Source: Kingdonia uniflora (lineage: Eukaryota; Streptophyta; Magnoliopsida; Ranunculales; Circaeasteraceae). From it: a DNA stretch of 64,000 bases. The translations under genes and the position numbers were made by a program. The notes beneath the pieces are model-generated. The model worked only from the letters and a program-made list of their open reading frames with translations. It was not told where the DNA came from and did not search any database. Shown here piece after piece: positions 24,169 to 34,738 of the stretch (within the stretch, counting starts at the first letter, position 1; every line of letters starts with the position of its first letter). The stretch spans positions 1,054,001-1,118,000 of the forward strand of contig JACGCM010001594.1 of assembly GCA_014058105.1 (NCBI GenBank). Reading direction: 5' to 3'.

Positions 24169-24492
24169 CTACTTCTGGAAGAACCAGCTCCGCTCGCCGC
24201 ATGTTTCTCCTCGATGATCTCCTCTGTAGACAAGGCTCTCAGCTAATGCCATCAAGAAAAGATACCGTCTCTGCTCGGTCGTAAAGCACGACCTCAATTG
24301 CTCCTAGAGATAGGCGAACGGTTCGCCATTGATGAACTCCTCTAGCCTCTCGTCCACAAGATTCGGCATGTCCCAATTCAGATCGTAATTTCCAAAAAAA
24401 ATTATGTGCAGCTCCACCATTTTCTGCCCCATACAACGATCACGGGCAAACCCCATCCTCTTCTGATAACGGGTATTGGGCGAGCTATCCAT
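24169..24492 (-). pseudogene. Antisense small ORF A of Tat element
   Basis: It starts at ATG 24492 (MDSSPNTRYQKRMGFARD), contains NLVDERLEEFINGEPFAYL, then a TAG, then EQLRSCFTTEQRRYLFLMA. It lies 254 bp inside the 3' LTR and is the outermost antisense ORF. The shared PFAY motif and placement suggest that it and ORF B are duplicates. Unknown function. Confidence 0.5.
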
Positions 24493-24730
24493 TCATATAT
24501 TCAGAATAAAGAAAAGAGCAAATGTGAAGATAGAAGAAGATACAAAATCCCCGTACAATAACCAATTTTTATAGCCTTCACCCCATTTATTACCTTTTAC
24601 CCACCTAGACCTCTTAATTACCCCCCCCCCCACTTTATTATTTTCACGGAAACCAATGGTCAAACAAGAACAGGTTCCAAGACAACAGTTTTCTCAGTAA
24701 ACGTCTCTCTACCTGGCTTCGAGACCCTTG

Positions 24731-24745
24731 CTGAGAGGGGGCAAA
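24731..24745 (+). other. Polypurine tract
   Basis: CTGAGAGGGGGCAAA directly precedes the 3' LTR and would prime plus-strand DNA synthesis. Confidence 0.8.
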
Positions 24746-25442
24746 TATGGTAGCCTACTCGCAGCCTTCGATCTTCTCACTCGAAGTCCACTTCATATCC
24801 TACTCGAATATATCGGAGACTACCTCAACTCATAATCAAGCCCCTCAAGAAACTCTTGTAGTCGAAGCCTCGACAGCAGATAAACCTTCAAGAACAAATC
24901 AGTACATAACAGCAGATAAACCTTCGAGAACGGGTCAGCACATAATAGCAGATACCCTTCGACTGAACGTTTGAATAGCAGCAGTGTGATGAGACTAGCA
25001 GTCAGCTCAAACGGATTGGACGGCACATTAATTGGTCTCTCAGCTACAGTGACAGGGATGTCCGTAATAAATGTCGCCGCCGGAAAACCTAGACAATAAT
25101 CATGTAGCCTAGCCCACTCTGGGTGACTCGGCCTCTTATGTCTCTATAAATAAGAGAGAGGGGAAAACAAGAGGGGGTTAGAAAAATCCTCTCTAAGCCC
25201 TATGCTTTTTACCTTCGACCACTTAAAAACTGTATTCGATATTTATTATTACTCATCAGTAATAAAATCACAGTTTTAAAATCCTCATCAGAGGTCGTAG
25301 AGAGTCAAATTCGGGCCTTTACGCAAGTATTTGTCTCTAATTAGTCTTTTTTTAGGCCATATACTTGTACATCTTTGATGAGAGGTTGACCTCCGTGTTG
25401 TAAGAGCCATCTTCGCTTCTTAACGAAGATCAGGCCCCTACA
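24746..25442 (+). repeat. 3' LTR of Tat element
   Basis: It starts TATGGTAGCC (the expected TG is now TA) and ends GGCCCCTACA. It is 697 bp, the same length as the 5' LTR, differs from it mainly by transitions, and is followed by TSD TATAT. Confidence 0.93.
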
Positions 25443-27350
25443 TATATTAATAACTTACTATAAGGTACTGCAAGTTCAATACGGCTAGATGATATGATGC
25501 TAGTTTATAAGATGTTGGCGCCAACAATATTAATGATAAAGGTGAAGTAACATTCTAGAAGTGTCGTGCATCTTATAGAGTTTCTTTATCATTGTGCTCC
25601 TTCGTCCTCTGTACGAAATAATAACCCAACAACTTTTTGGATGTCTCTTTTAGGGTTTAATGCCCACGGAGATGCCTAAGGGTGAACTCTTCGACCTGAT
25701 CAATATCTTTCAGGGATTAGCACCCATAGAAATGTCATAGAATCCGCCAATTTTTGTGACCTGACCAATACTCTATCAGGGATTCATTCCCATTAAAATG
25801 CTAATGGTTTACCACTAGACCCGACCGATAAGAAACTTTTATCATGTACAGTCACTTCTAGTCTTCGCTCACCCGATTTTATATTAATTTATATCTCTTG
25901 TTACATTACACATTGTGTTTTATTTTATTAGTCAAAACATACACAAATACTAACTCTAGTGTGCAACCAATGTTTATAAAGAGTACAATAGTCGAGTCGC
26001 TCTACTTGACTCTAGGTTTTCAAGTACTAGCTCTTAGACCGAGTAATAGCGAACATAACTAATAGTTTGAACTTCCAAGTCATTATCGTTCACATATTTG
26101 ATCATAGATTATTTATCTCTAAAATCATATATGAGTTATTCTTAAGATGATCATATCATGAACTTAGCATAGTCAATGCAAAGTAAGTAGTAAGAACATC
26201 TAGTAACAATATTCAACCAGCTTAAATAACAAGACCACCTCTCAAACTATGCTACTGTAACCATTGAAGTAGTATTTCCTTAAACTTGTCATATATAATG
26301 TTGGTCCCTGATCATAAATTAAGTTGGATAATTGATGTATGCATTAATAGTCCCATCTATAATAAATCGTATTGCTTCGACATACGATTACGATGAGTAT
26401 AACTAGTTTCAATTAACCCTAAATCTCTCCATTATTTCAACAAGGAAATCAGCATCATAAAGAAGAGGTTAACATCTCCTTACCCTATCTGGTACCATAA
26501 ATAATAAGGACCATGGCAAAGCCCTGATCTACAATATGATGAATCTTCATCTATTGTACTCGAAGCTAGGCATGAAAACAAGAATAGAGAAGTTGTACTT
26601 TCCTTGGATGATGTACTTGAAAAATATAATGACGAACCAACCAAGAAATGGATGTAGAACTGCTCGATAAACTCACGGAAATAGGCTAGGGTGATACCCT
26701 TTGTTCTCCTAGTGTAGTTATTTATTACTGATCTCCTTTAAAACGATACTAAAGATGAGTCGCGCTCTCTCTATTTCTTTCCTTGTGATAACATAGTATG
26801 ATAGTCATAGTATGATAGTGTTCTTGCTAGTTCTCTCTCTCTCTCTTGAGAGCAATGAGGAGGTATATTGGGTTGAATACTTTCTCTCTCCAGTTTTTTA
26901 GGTGGAGGTTAGGGCTTGTTTCCTAGCTAGCAGCTCACGTGAGAACTCTTTCTCTCCTAACCCCAAGGTCTTGTGTAAATACAACTCCTAAAGTGTGATC
27001 CCATATCATGGGGGCATATTTTGTTAATATAACTACCAAAATATTGTATGATAATGTAACTCCCAGTATAAAAATAATAAAAACTCCGGGAATGACCAAA
27101 AATAATTCGGGCCATTGCAGGTAATAAGATCATTTGGTCTTGCATTTCTTTTTTAAGTTATTTTCGCTGGTCTTTGAAATAAATTGCTCTAGAAAAGCTC
27201 ACATGGAAACATTAGGCTTTATTACCGAATAAGGTCAAATTCTAGGCAGGTGTCACAGAATTAACCTTCCTTGTACCATATATCCATGCCTAGTATCCTC
27301 TTCTTTCTGGTATTACTAAAAATTTTATTAGTTCTTATTCTTGTCTTTCT
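25443..27350. other. Unassigned intergenic stretch
   Basis: I recognise no gene. After the TSD the sequence holds the short degenerate array at 25640-25860, a pair of CATAGTATGATAGT words near 26800 and a short CT run near 26835. Several words resemble plant LTR sequence but no paired LTR is present. Confidence 0.4.
25640..25860. repeat. Three degenerate repeats of about 75 bp
   Basis: Each unit has the pattern TTYAGGGATTARCACCCATRG, then AATG/GATGC, then GACCTGACCAATA. Starts are near 25650, 25710 and 25775. Such arrays are common in LTRs of plant Ty3 elements. Confidence 0.5.
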
Positions 27351-28256
27351 AGTGCCTTAGTGGAGCTGAGAATGTCTCTCGAAGTTCAGTAAAAATCGTG
27401 CATTCATCTAAAAACAAAAAAGAACTATCTGAAGAGCTTCAGCCGGAGAGAGAAGTGAAAGATAATTCCAAAGAAGAGGAGATATTGAAAGGGTCTCCTG
27501 TAACAACCGAAAATGAAGCTGAAGAAGCACGGGATGTTCAAGTTAATGAAGTTTAAAGCGAAGAAACGATAAAGAAGGCTATTAAATCCCGAGCTTCTTA
27601 TTTCAGATCTAATGCTCAGTATGCTACTTCGGTCAATATGGTTTTAATCTTTCTAAAGTTGTTCCTTTTACATATCCTTGTTTCTCGTCCGCTGTACAAG
27701 TACGCATTTAAGTTTATTGTGCTACACACAATGTTTGATATATCCAATAATTTCATTGTATTGAACCAATGGATATTTAGAAACATCGTGGAATATTGGC
27801 TGGCGGATATATCCTCAACATTCGAGATTTTGAACCTTGACTGTAAATCCTCTTTTTGGTATTACCTTTTAGATGATTAAAGCAAGTTTTTTCTGTGCTT
27901 GTTTCAGGAGCTTGACTATGGTGGGGGTTCGTCGGCTACTCGAGGAAGATATGAAACTTGCTATATCTTCTCTTGATCCTTTTATTTACGATGTCAATTA
28001 CCAGGTACTACGTTCTGAAATTGCTGAGCCCACAAATGGGGCAAAAAAGAAACCTCCTATGAAAGTATCTCAAGCCAGTTAAAAATCTTAGCAGGAAAGA
28101 AAGTTCTGATTCCGAGGAAAGTGGGGATGAGGAGGAAAAAGTTAAATCCAAAACGGAAGTTGCGCCTAAAGGAAAGATACAAAAAACCAGATGAACGCAA
28201 AAGCATTAAAAAGCCACACTGAGCAATAAGAAAAAGAAAGTCACCAAACTAATGTA

Positions 28257-28402
28257 TGTTAAATATAGAATATACTAAATATAGTTCCACATTGGGTACT
28301 AGTAGAATTAGTATAATGATCATCTACTATATAAAGAGAGGTTATGATGTAATCTAAAAATCAATTCAAGACTAATAAAATCTTATCTTATTTATTTCTA
28401 CA
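28257..28402 (+). repeat. 5' LTR of copia element
   Basis: Begins TGTTAAATATAG and ends TTTCTACA. TATATAAA at 28328-28335 is the probable promoter. It is 14 bp shorter than the 3' LTR because of an indel near its start. Confidence 0.9.
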
Positions 28403-28418
28403 TGGCATCAGAGCGGGT
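28403..28418 (+). other. Primer-binding site of copia element
   Basis: TGGCATCAGAGCGGGT directly after the LTR is one base off the usual copia TGGTATCAGAGC, complementary to initiator tRNA-Met. Confidence 0.85.
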
Positions 28419-28678
28419 TCGATAATTGAATCTGGTTCTTTCGAATTGAATTGAATTGAATTTCGCTGCGAATCTCAAATTGAAATTCTTTATTTCTTCT
28501 GTTCTTCTCCATCGTATTGTGGATTTCTGACTGCTACAGTAAATTTGGTACTGTTACAGTGATTTCTGGCATCTGCTACAGTGATTTCACGACTGCTACA
28601 GTGTTTTATGGCATTAGCTACAGTATTTCGAGACTGCTACAGTGATTTTCAGATCTACGCAAACGAAGGGGAAGTTTT

Positions 28679-30184
28679 GTGAGTCCGTTGACGATCTATC
28701 GTAGACCTAAATCGATGAAGAACGATTTGGAGATGGGCGATTCCAGCGATAGACTTACGATTTTGGAAACACCAGTTTCCAAGCTATCTGCTAATATGGA
28801 GCAGTTAACTAAACAATTGTGTCTCATAAACTTTGCGAAGGCTTCGACTTCGGTGAATGTTGCCCTGTCAGGTATGAAAACTAAAAGTAGTGTTTTATTT
28901 GTAAATTCTTTGAATAGTACTTGGTTAATTGATACTGATGCATCAGATCACATGGTAAACGACTCTAGCATATTATCATCCATTACACCTTCAACCCAAA
29001 CCTCTATATACACAGCAAATGGTGGTTCATCTCCTGTAATTGGAGAAGGTTCCACTGATATATCTGAATCCCTGACATTAAACTCTGTCATTATTGTTCC
29101 TGTTCTAGAGTATAATATCTTGTTTGTCAGTAGGATCACTGTTGCATTTACATGTACCGTGACGTTTTGGCCTCAATTCTGTATTTTTCAAGACATAGTG
29201 ACTCGGCAGGTTCTTGGTTGTGGTGTTAGAAAAGACAATCTCTACTATTTGGACCTGACTAATAGTGGAGAGCAGAGAATTCATCAGGTGAATAAATTCG
29301 AAGGAATTGAAGAAGCAAAAGCTAATGTGTGGTTATGGCATCGGCGACTAGGTCATCTCTCCTTTGGGTATATTCAGAAGTTAAATTCGTCGTTATTTTT
29401 GAATTGTAGTATTTTAGAGTTTAAGTGTGATATTTGTGAACTCGCTAAGAGTCATCGTATTACATACTCTCCAAGTTTTAATAAAAGTTTAGAACCTTTT
29501 AGTATTATTCACTCTGATATATGGGGTCCTGCACGTATTCCTTCATTGTCTGGAGCTTGTTATTTTGTAACTTTTATTGATGAGTGTACTCGTATGATGT
29601 GGGTATCCCTAATTACCCATAAAAGTGAAGTCTTTGAAGTATTTAAAAAACATTATCATATGGTTTTGATCCAATTCTAAAGGAGGATACAAGTGTACCA
29701 ATCTGATAATGGAGAAGAATTTACTAGTAATGATATGGCGGAGTTCTTGACAAATAACGGCATTCGACATCAAGCCTCTAATGCTTATACCCCACATCAA
29801 AATGGGTTAGCTGAACGAATAAATAGACAACTATTAGAAGTTGTTCGTGCATCTCTTTTTGGAATGAATATGTCATTGAATTATTGGGGAGAAGCGTTAA
29901 AATCTGTTGCTTACTTGATAAACCGTAGACCATCTAGGGTCATTGAATTTCAGACCCCCTCCCAAAAAGTTTATGATCTTATCACCATCCCTGCAATGCC
30001 AAACCTAGAACCACGTGTTTTTGGATGTGTTGTCTTTGTTCATATACCTAAATATCAGCGAGGAAAACTGGATCATTGTGCTCGAAAGTATATATTTTTT
30101 GGATATGTTGATTTTAAAAAGGGTTATCGTTGTTACAATCCTGTGGAGGGGAAGGTGTATATCTCTTTGGATGCTTCGTTTTGA
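28679..30184 (+). pseudogene. Copia protease, GAG-pre-integrase and integrase
   Basis: The protease motif reads WLIDTDASDHM; the usual form is D-S/T-G-A, so the catalytic Gly is replaced by Asp. Next come the pre-integrase zinc segment (WLWHRRLGHLSF ... KCDICELAKSHR) and integrase core: IIHSDIWGPARIPS, then QSDNGEEFTSND, then HQNGLAERINRQLLE, providing D, D and E. A TAA at 29678-29680 separates two frames in the core. The reading continues to a YNPVEGKVYISLDASF segment typical of the integrase C-terminus. Confidence 0.9.
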
Positions 30185-30187
30185 GAA

Positions 30188-32245
30188 TTGGAGGCTTATT
30201 TTGTGGGATCTTCCCTTCAGGGGGAGAAACATAATGATGGTGAAGGAAAGTTTCCTATTATTGGGGATATGTTTCAAGAACTAGGGGATTTGACGAGTAA
30301 TTTGAACAGGCATAGTAACCTAACTGATGATGAAAAGGAAAGTGAAGCAGAGCAGATGAAAAGGGGAGATCAAGGTATTGAAGATGAACTTCATATGAAT
30401 GGAGAGGATCAGACGATATGGGGAGATCAAGCTGAAGTAGTAGAAGTTGCCCGTGACTCTAACATTCTAACACCATCTACCGAAGTACAGCCGAAAAATG
30501 TCGAACCTCGGGTATTACCTAATCCTAACACTGTTAATGATATTCAACCTAGACGTTCAGAAAGGCTTACTAAAGGTATTCCAAAATCTACTTATGAACC
30601 AGATATCAATTATAAAGCCAAATACCCAATTTTTGATTATGTGTCCACCCATAGGTTGGCTAAGTCGTTTATATGCACTATGAATCAATTATCATCTGTA
30701 TTTATTCCTAGTAATTTACAGGAAGTACTATCATATCCACGATAGAAGAAAGCCATGAATGAAGAGATGAATCCATTACAAAAGATTTCCACATTGGAAC
30801 TTGTTGATAAACCCCACGGATATCGTATTGTTGGGTGTCATTGGATCTTTACTGTAAAGATGAATTCAGATGGAAGTATTGATAGGTATAAAGCCAGACT
30901 AGTTGCCAAAGGGTATACGCAGACGTATGGTATGGATTACGAGGAGACCTTCACCCCAGTGGCAAAGATAAACATTATTCGTGTACTTATTTTTCTTGCA
31001 GCCAATCAAGGTTGGCCATTACAACAGTTTGACGTAAAGAATGCATTTCTCAATGGAGACTTAGAAGAAGAAGTATATATACATGGAGATACCACCTGGA
31101 GTCACGAATTCTGAAGGAGAAAAAGTACGCAAATTAAAGAAGGCATTGTGCAGGTTAAAACAATCGTCACGAGCTCGGTTTGGACAGTTTTTGAAGAGTA
31201 TGAAGGCATTTGGATATAGACAAAGTAATTCTGATCATACCTTGTTTATAAAATGGAAGTCAGGCAAACTTACTGCTTTTATTGTTTATGTTGATGATAT
31301 AGTTTTTACTAGAAATGACTCAGTAGAAATGGAGACACTAAAGAACTATTTGTTACGGGAATTTGAGATGAAGGATTTGGGACAGTTAAAATACTTCTTA
31401 GGCATTGAAGTTGCAAGATCAAGTCTCAAGGTATTTTCATGTCTCAACAAAAATATATATTAGACTTTCATGCAGAAATTAGGATGCTTGATTACAAACC
31501 GGTAGATACACCGATTGAAGCGAATCATCACTTGGGAATGTTTCCCGACCAAGTTCCATGTGACAAAGGAAGGTACCAACGCTTAGTGGGAAGACTAATT
31601 TATCTCTCCCATACTCGACTGGATATTGCATATGCCATTAGCGTCGTAAGTCAATTCATGCATAATATAAGTAAAAAACATATGAAGGCGATCTTTCGAA
31701 TACTAAGGTACTTGAAGAAATATCTAGGAAAAGGTTTCCTATTCCAGAAAGGTGGTGATATGGAAGTAATGGGATACACCGATACAGATTGGGCAGGAGA
31801 TATGACAAACAGGAGGTCAACCTCAGGCTATTTTATGTTTGTATGTGGGAATTTGGTGACATTTAGGGCTAAGAAGCAAAAGGTTGTTGCTAGATCAAGT
31901 GCAGAATCTGAGTTTCGGGGTATGGCTCATGGAGTATGTGAACTACTATAGATACGGAATATATTGAAGGATCTTGGATTTAAACTCATGAAAGTAATGG
32001 ATCTACATTGTGACAATAAAGCAGCGATTATGATTGCACACAATCCAATTCAACATGACCGTATGAAACATGTTGAAGTGGATCGGCTCTTTATCAGAGA
32101 AAATATTGACAAAGGGTACATATGTTTTCCATTCGTGAAGTCGGAAGATCAACTTGTTGATATTATTATGAAAAGAGTTTGTGGACGAATATTTAACGAA
32201 GTGATTGACAAGCTGGGCATGATTGACATTTATGCTCCATCTTGA
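30188..32245 (+). pseudogene. Copia reverse transcriptase and RNase H
   Basis: A linker rich in E and P (30188-30745) contains QPRRSERLTKGIP. RT follows: [57 protein letters not shown] and YVDDIVF (31287 onward). RNase H has TDTDWAGDMTNRRSTSGY and ARSSAESEFRGMA. At least four frame breaks occur (stops near 30744, 31114, 31460 and 31950). The domains themselves are complete and easily recognised. Confidence 0.9.
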
Positions 32246-32252
32246 GAGGGAG

Positions 32253-32412
32253 TGTTAAATAAGGAATATACTAAATATAGGATACTAAACATACTCCCAC
32301 ATTGGGTACTAGTAGAATTAGCTTAATGATCCTCTACTATATAAAGAGAGGTTATGATGTAATCTAAAAATCAATTCAAGAATAATAAAATCTTCTCTTA
32401 TTTATTTCTATA
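32253..32412 (+). repeat. 3' LTR of copia element
   Basis: Begins TGTTAAATAAGG after purine tract GAGAGGGAG and ends TTTCTATA (CA mutated to TA). It is 160 bp, collinear with the 5' LTR. Confidence 0.9.
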
Positions 32413-32451
32413 ATGTCTAATGAAAGTAGTGACAAAAAAGATACTAGGAAT

Positions 32452-32838
32452 TAGGGGTGAGGCCGATTTGGTAAAACCAAAACCGAAACCGAAACTGACC
32501 ACACTATAAACCGAACCGAAACCGAAATCGAACCAAAAATAGATCGGTTTGGTTCGGTTTCTCGGTTTGCATTCCATTAAAACTTATAAATTTGTTGTTT
32601 AAGTCAAACATTTACTTGATAATACTACATTTTGATATTTTAATACATGAAAAATATATAGATTAATGAAGGGTTAAACTGCATTTAGAGTTTTGTTTAC
32701 TAATAATGTTTATTCTCGGTTCGGTTCTTGTCAGTTCCTCTTATGGAGAAACCGAAGCCCCAAAAACCAAAATATTTTGTTCTGTTCGGATCGGTTTGAT
32801 TCGGTTTCTCAGTTTCGTTGGTTTTTTGCTCACCCCTA
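32452..32838. mobile_element. hAT-like MITE (387 bp)
   Basis: Terminal inverted repeats TAGGGGTGAG and CTCACCCCTA are flanked by 8-bp duplications CTAGGAAT (32444-32451) and CTAAGAAT (32839-32846), one mismatch. The interior is made of AACCGAAACCGAAACC-type words and their complements (CGGTTTGGTTCGGTTT), so much of the element can fold on itself. An 8-bp TSD points to the hAT superfamily. It has no coding capacity and sits in the HIRIP3-like pseudogene. Confidence 0.85.
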
Positions 32839-33333
32839 CTAAGAATGCATCTGAAGTTGACCACTCTCAGCTGAAGAGCCTATCAAGGTCGCCTTATCTC
32901 TTATTTAATATTTCAGCCTTATCTCTTATTTAATATTCTATCTAGCTATTGTTTGAGTAAAGGAATTTTTGCTGACTGTATAGTCACTAAGCAAACGAAA
33001 AAGTTTCCAACCTTGGACTTATCCCTCCTGCCCCATAAACTGGCACTTTCCAGTTAAAGTTTTCAATATTAGAACAGTGTGATTAATCGGATTTATCTCT
33101 AGAATTTGTAATGCTAAGTGCCGGAATGGGGATGGGATGGGGATGTTGTCTAAACGTCCAAAAGTAGGGATGTAAGTGTAATCTTGTTGTTCATTGTAAC
33201 ATATTCCTTAATTCAAAGTTCATTGTTTTTTCTCTGCGATGCAGAAGAGAAAAGTTTCAGCGCAAACATATGGTAAACGTGCGGAACATCTAAAATTACC
33301 AATCAAATCATGTGGGATGAGGTAATTTAATTT

Positions 33334-33468
33334 GGGGGAGGATTCCCCTACATTCTCTTTATGCTACACTTTTTGCTACACTCTCTCCTCTCCACTCAAT
33401 CCTCCAACTCACCTGCCCACTCAGCTCTCCCTCTCTCCCACTCAACTCTCCCTCTCTCCCACGTGGCC
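33334..33468 (+). repeat. Left TIR of element 1
   Basis: Pairs with 36797-36951. Shared words include GGGGGAGGATTCCCCTACA, CTCACCTGCCCACTCAGCTC and CTCTCTCCCACGTGGC. Confidence 0.85.
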
Positions 33469-33525
33469 AAAAAAAATACAAATGCAAAAAAAAAAAAAAA
33501 AACTCTCTCTCCACTCAACTCACTC

Positions 33526-33620
33526 TCTCTCTCTCTCTCTCTCACTCACTCACTCAGTCGCTCTCTCTCTCACTCACTCACTCACTCACTCAGCCGTTCT
33601 CTCTCTCACTCTCCACTGAG
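33526..33620. repeat. CT / CTCA microsatellite
   Basis: Mixed (CT)n and (CTCA)n runs inside element 1, just inside the left TIR. Confidence 0.85.
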
Positions 33621-33884
33621 CTCACTCAGTCACCGTAGTACCTTTGTCGAATTCACAGTCAACAACTTACTCTCGCCGTCATAATCAGGTATAATCTCAT
33701 TTATAATTCCCCCCAATTGTATAAAAATTATGAAACGATAAAATTAAAATTCAAAAATTTCACGCGCGAAATGCCGTTACGCCTTTTTGTAACTGTTTCT
33801 TTGACGAAATTGGACATAAATTTCCCCAAAAATTGATATGTACACACAAAATCGACAAATGTACCATGGAATGTGGTATATTCG

Positions 33885-34140
33885 TATGAAGAATTGTCGA
33901 ATTTTGAAGTATTCGACAGAAATATGTCGAATATCAGTCAAAATTAGATAATTAATTATCGAATCTATGGAAATTCGACAATTAATTGTCGTATTTATTC
34001 AAATTCAATAATTAATTGTTGAATTAATAAAAATACGACAATTTTTTTTTGAATTAAAATACATGCGACAATTAATTGTCGAATTGTTATAGAATTAGAC
34101 AATTATTTGTCCAACTTTAGTGCATTCGACAATTTTTGAA
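33885..34140. repeat. TCGACAAT palindrome array, left side of element 1
   Basis: About eight to ten copies of the half-site TCGACAAT or its complement ATTGTCGA, several paired head to head as CGACAATTAATTGTCG (for example about 33976 and 34065). The array ends directly before the start codon of the PMD-like ORF. Two or three more copies lie at 34770-34830. Confidence 0.85.
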
Positions 34141-34168
34141 CTGACAGTTCTATTGGAATTTTTGCAGT

Positions 34169-34738
34169 ATGCCACAAAAGGGTAGAGGCAAGTTACCCAC
34201 AACGAGAGGGAGGAAGATTGTACCAACGGCCTCTCTAAGAAAGAGGCTCAATGAGAAGCGAGACGATCCATCGCATCCGAATTATAACAACCCACCACGG
34301 GTTCCTACGAAAAGAAGAAAAACTCATTCGACTAGGGTACCACTGAGGGATTCCTCAATAAGTGGCAGTCTCCCACGTGTGTCAGTCACACCTGAAGAGG
34401 AGTCTAGTAGTGTCTTTGATTCCCAAGGAGAGTCTGCAGAAGACTTTAGGGAAGAAGACGCTGGTACACCTGAAACCCAATCTAGTACGGATTGTGTCCC
34501 TTATGTAGAAGGCAAAGATCTTCCATCTACAGAAGTTCAACAGGAAGAAAATTTGCATAACCCTACCGTAGAACAACAAAAAACTGCAACAACAGAAGAA
34601 GTTCTCCCTGAAAGAAACTCAGAACAAGAAGCTGGGGAAAATTGCCCAAGGGACCCTTATCTCTTGACGAGCTTTGCGACCCACCGCGCCAAAGCTCTAG
34701 TTCTTGGACAAGTACACAGGACAAACCAATCTCATTAA
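34169..34738 (+). pseudogene. PMD-like ORF (first exon) of element 1
   Basis: Open for 189 codons from ATG 34169 (MPQKGRGKLPTTRGRK). A basic region (VPTASLRKRLNEK ... HPNYNNPPRVPTKRRKT) and an acidic/serine-rich region lead to DPYLLTSFATHRAKALVLGQ. The last motif matches the start of the plant mobile domain (pattern GP-x-D-x-x-LL-x-SF-x2-H), found in MAIN-like proteins and in many plant transposons. A small second exon (after ATGACAG at about 34904) reads WHAKYIHKTEKL, like the H-x2-KL that follows in PMD. The ORF itself is open but later exons are not convincing. Counterpart on the minus strand of element 2 (40540-41039). Confidence 0.6.

Larger units (their letters stand above)
12351..25442 (+). 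mobile_element. Full-length Tat-lineage Ty3/gypsy LTR retrotransposon (13.1 kb)
   Basis: Two 697-bp LTRs, a PBS, a polypurine tract and a 5-bp TSD delimit the element. Internal order is gag, protease, RT, RNase H, a second archaeal-type RNase H and integrase, then a triplicated repeat, then antisense ORFs. The second RNase H between RNase H and integrase defines the Tat clade (Ogre, Retand and TatIV-VI relatives), and antisense ORFs upstream of the 3' LTR are known in Retand-type members. All ORFs are broken, many by TAG or TGA where CAG or CGA is expected, consistent with decay of methylated cytosines. The two LTRs differ at roughly one base in ten over their first 100 bases, mostly by transitions, so the insertion is not recent. 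Active copies replicate through RNA in virus-like particles; this one cannot. Confidence 0.92.
28257..32412 (+). mobile_element. Ty1/copia LTR retrotransposon (4.16 kb)
   Basis: Short LTRs (28257-28402 and 32253-32412), a PBS reading TGGCATCAGAGC (initiator Met tRNA type) and a purine tract before the 3' LTR delimit the element. Flanking pentamers ATGTA (28252-28256) and ATGTC (32413-32417) are a near-perfect TSD. Order protease, integrase, RT, RNase H is typical copia. Gag is almost absent: only a short leader precedes the protease. All coding frames carry several stops, so it is dead. It interrupts the HIRIP3-like coding sequence. Confidence 0.92.
27351..33333 (+). pseudogene. HIRIP3/CHZ-like histone chaperone pseudogene, interrupted by transposons
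   Basis: Exon pieces match the plant HIRA-interacting-protein-3-like (CHZ domain) family. One exon (27351-about 27621) is acidic and ends IKKAIKSRASYFRSNAQ. The next (27904-28255) gives SLTMVGVRRLLEEDMKL, then AEPTNGAKKK, then a frame-shifted acidic/basic tail (SRKESSDSEESGDEEEKVK, VAPKGKIQK). After the copia and MITE insertions it resumes as NASEVDHSQ at 32846 and then, past an intron, KVSAQTYGKRAEHLKLPIK (33245-33325). That last exon is the start of the CHZ domain, which binds H2A-H2B in characterised homologues. Stops (TAA near 27554 and 28080, TGA near 28192), frameshifts and three insertions destroy it. The remaining 3' exons are not found beyond the MULE-like element. Confidence 0.75.

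Noticed and set aside
33332..33684. Two overlapping Ser/Leu/His-rich frames
   Set aside because: Translations of the TIR and CT/CTCA repeats.
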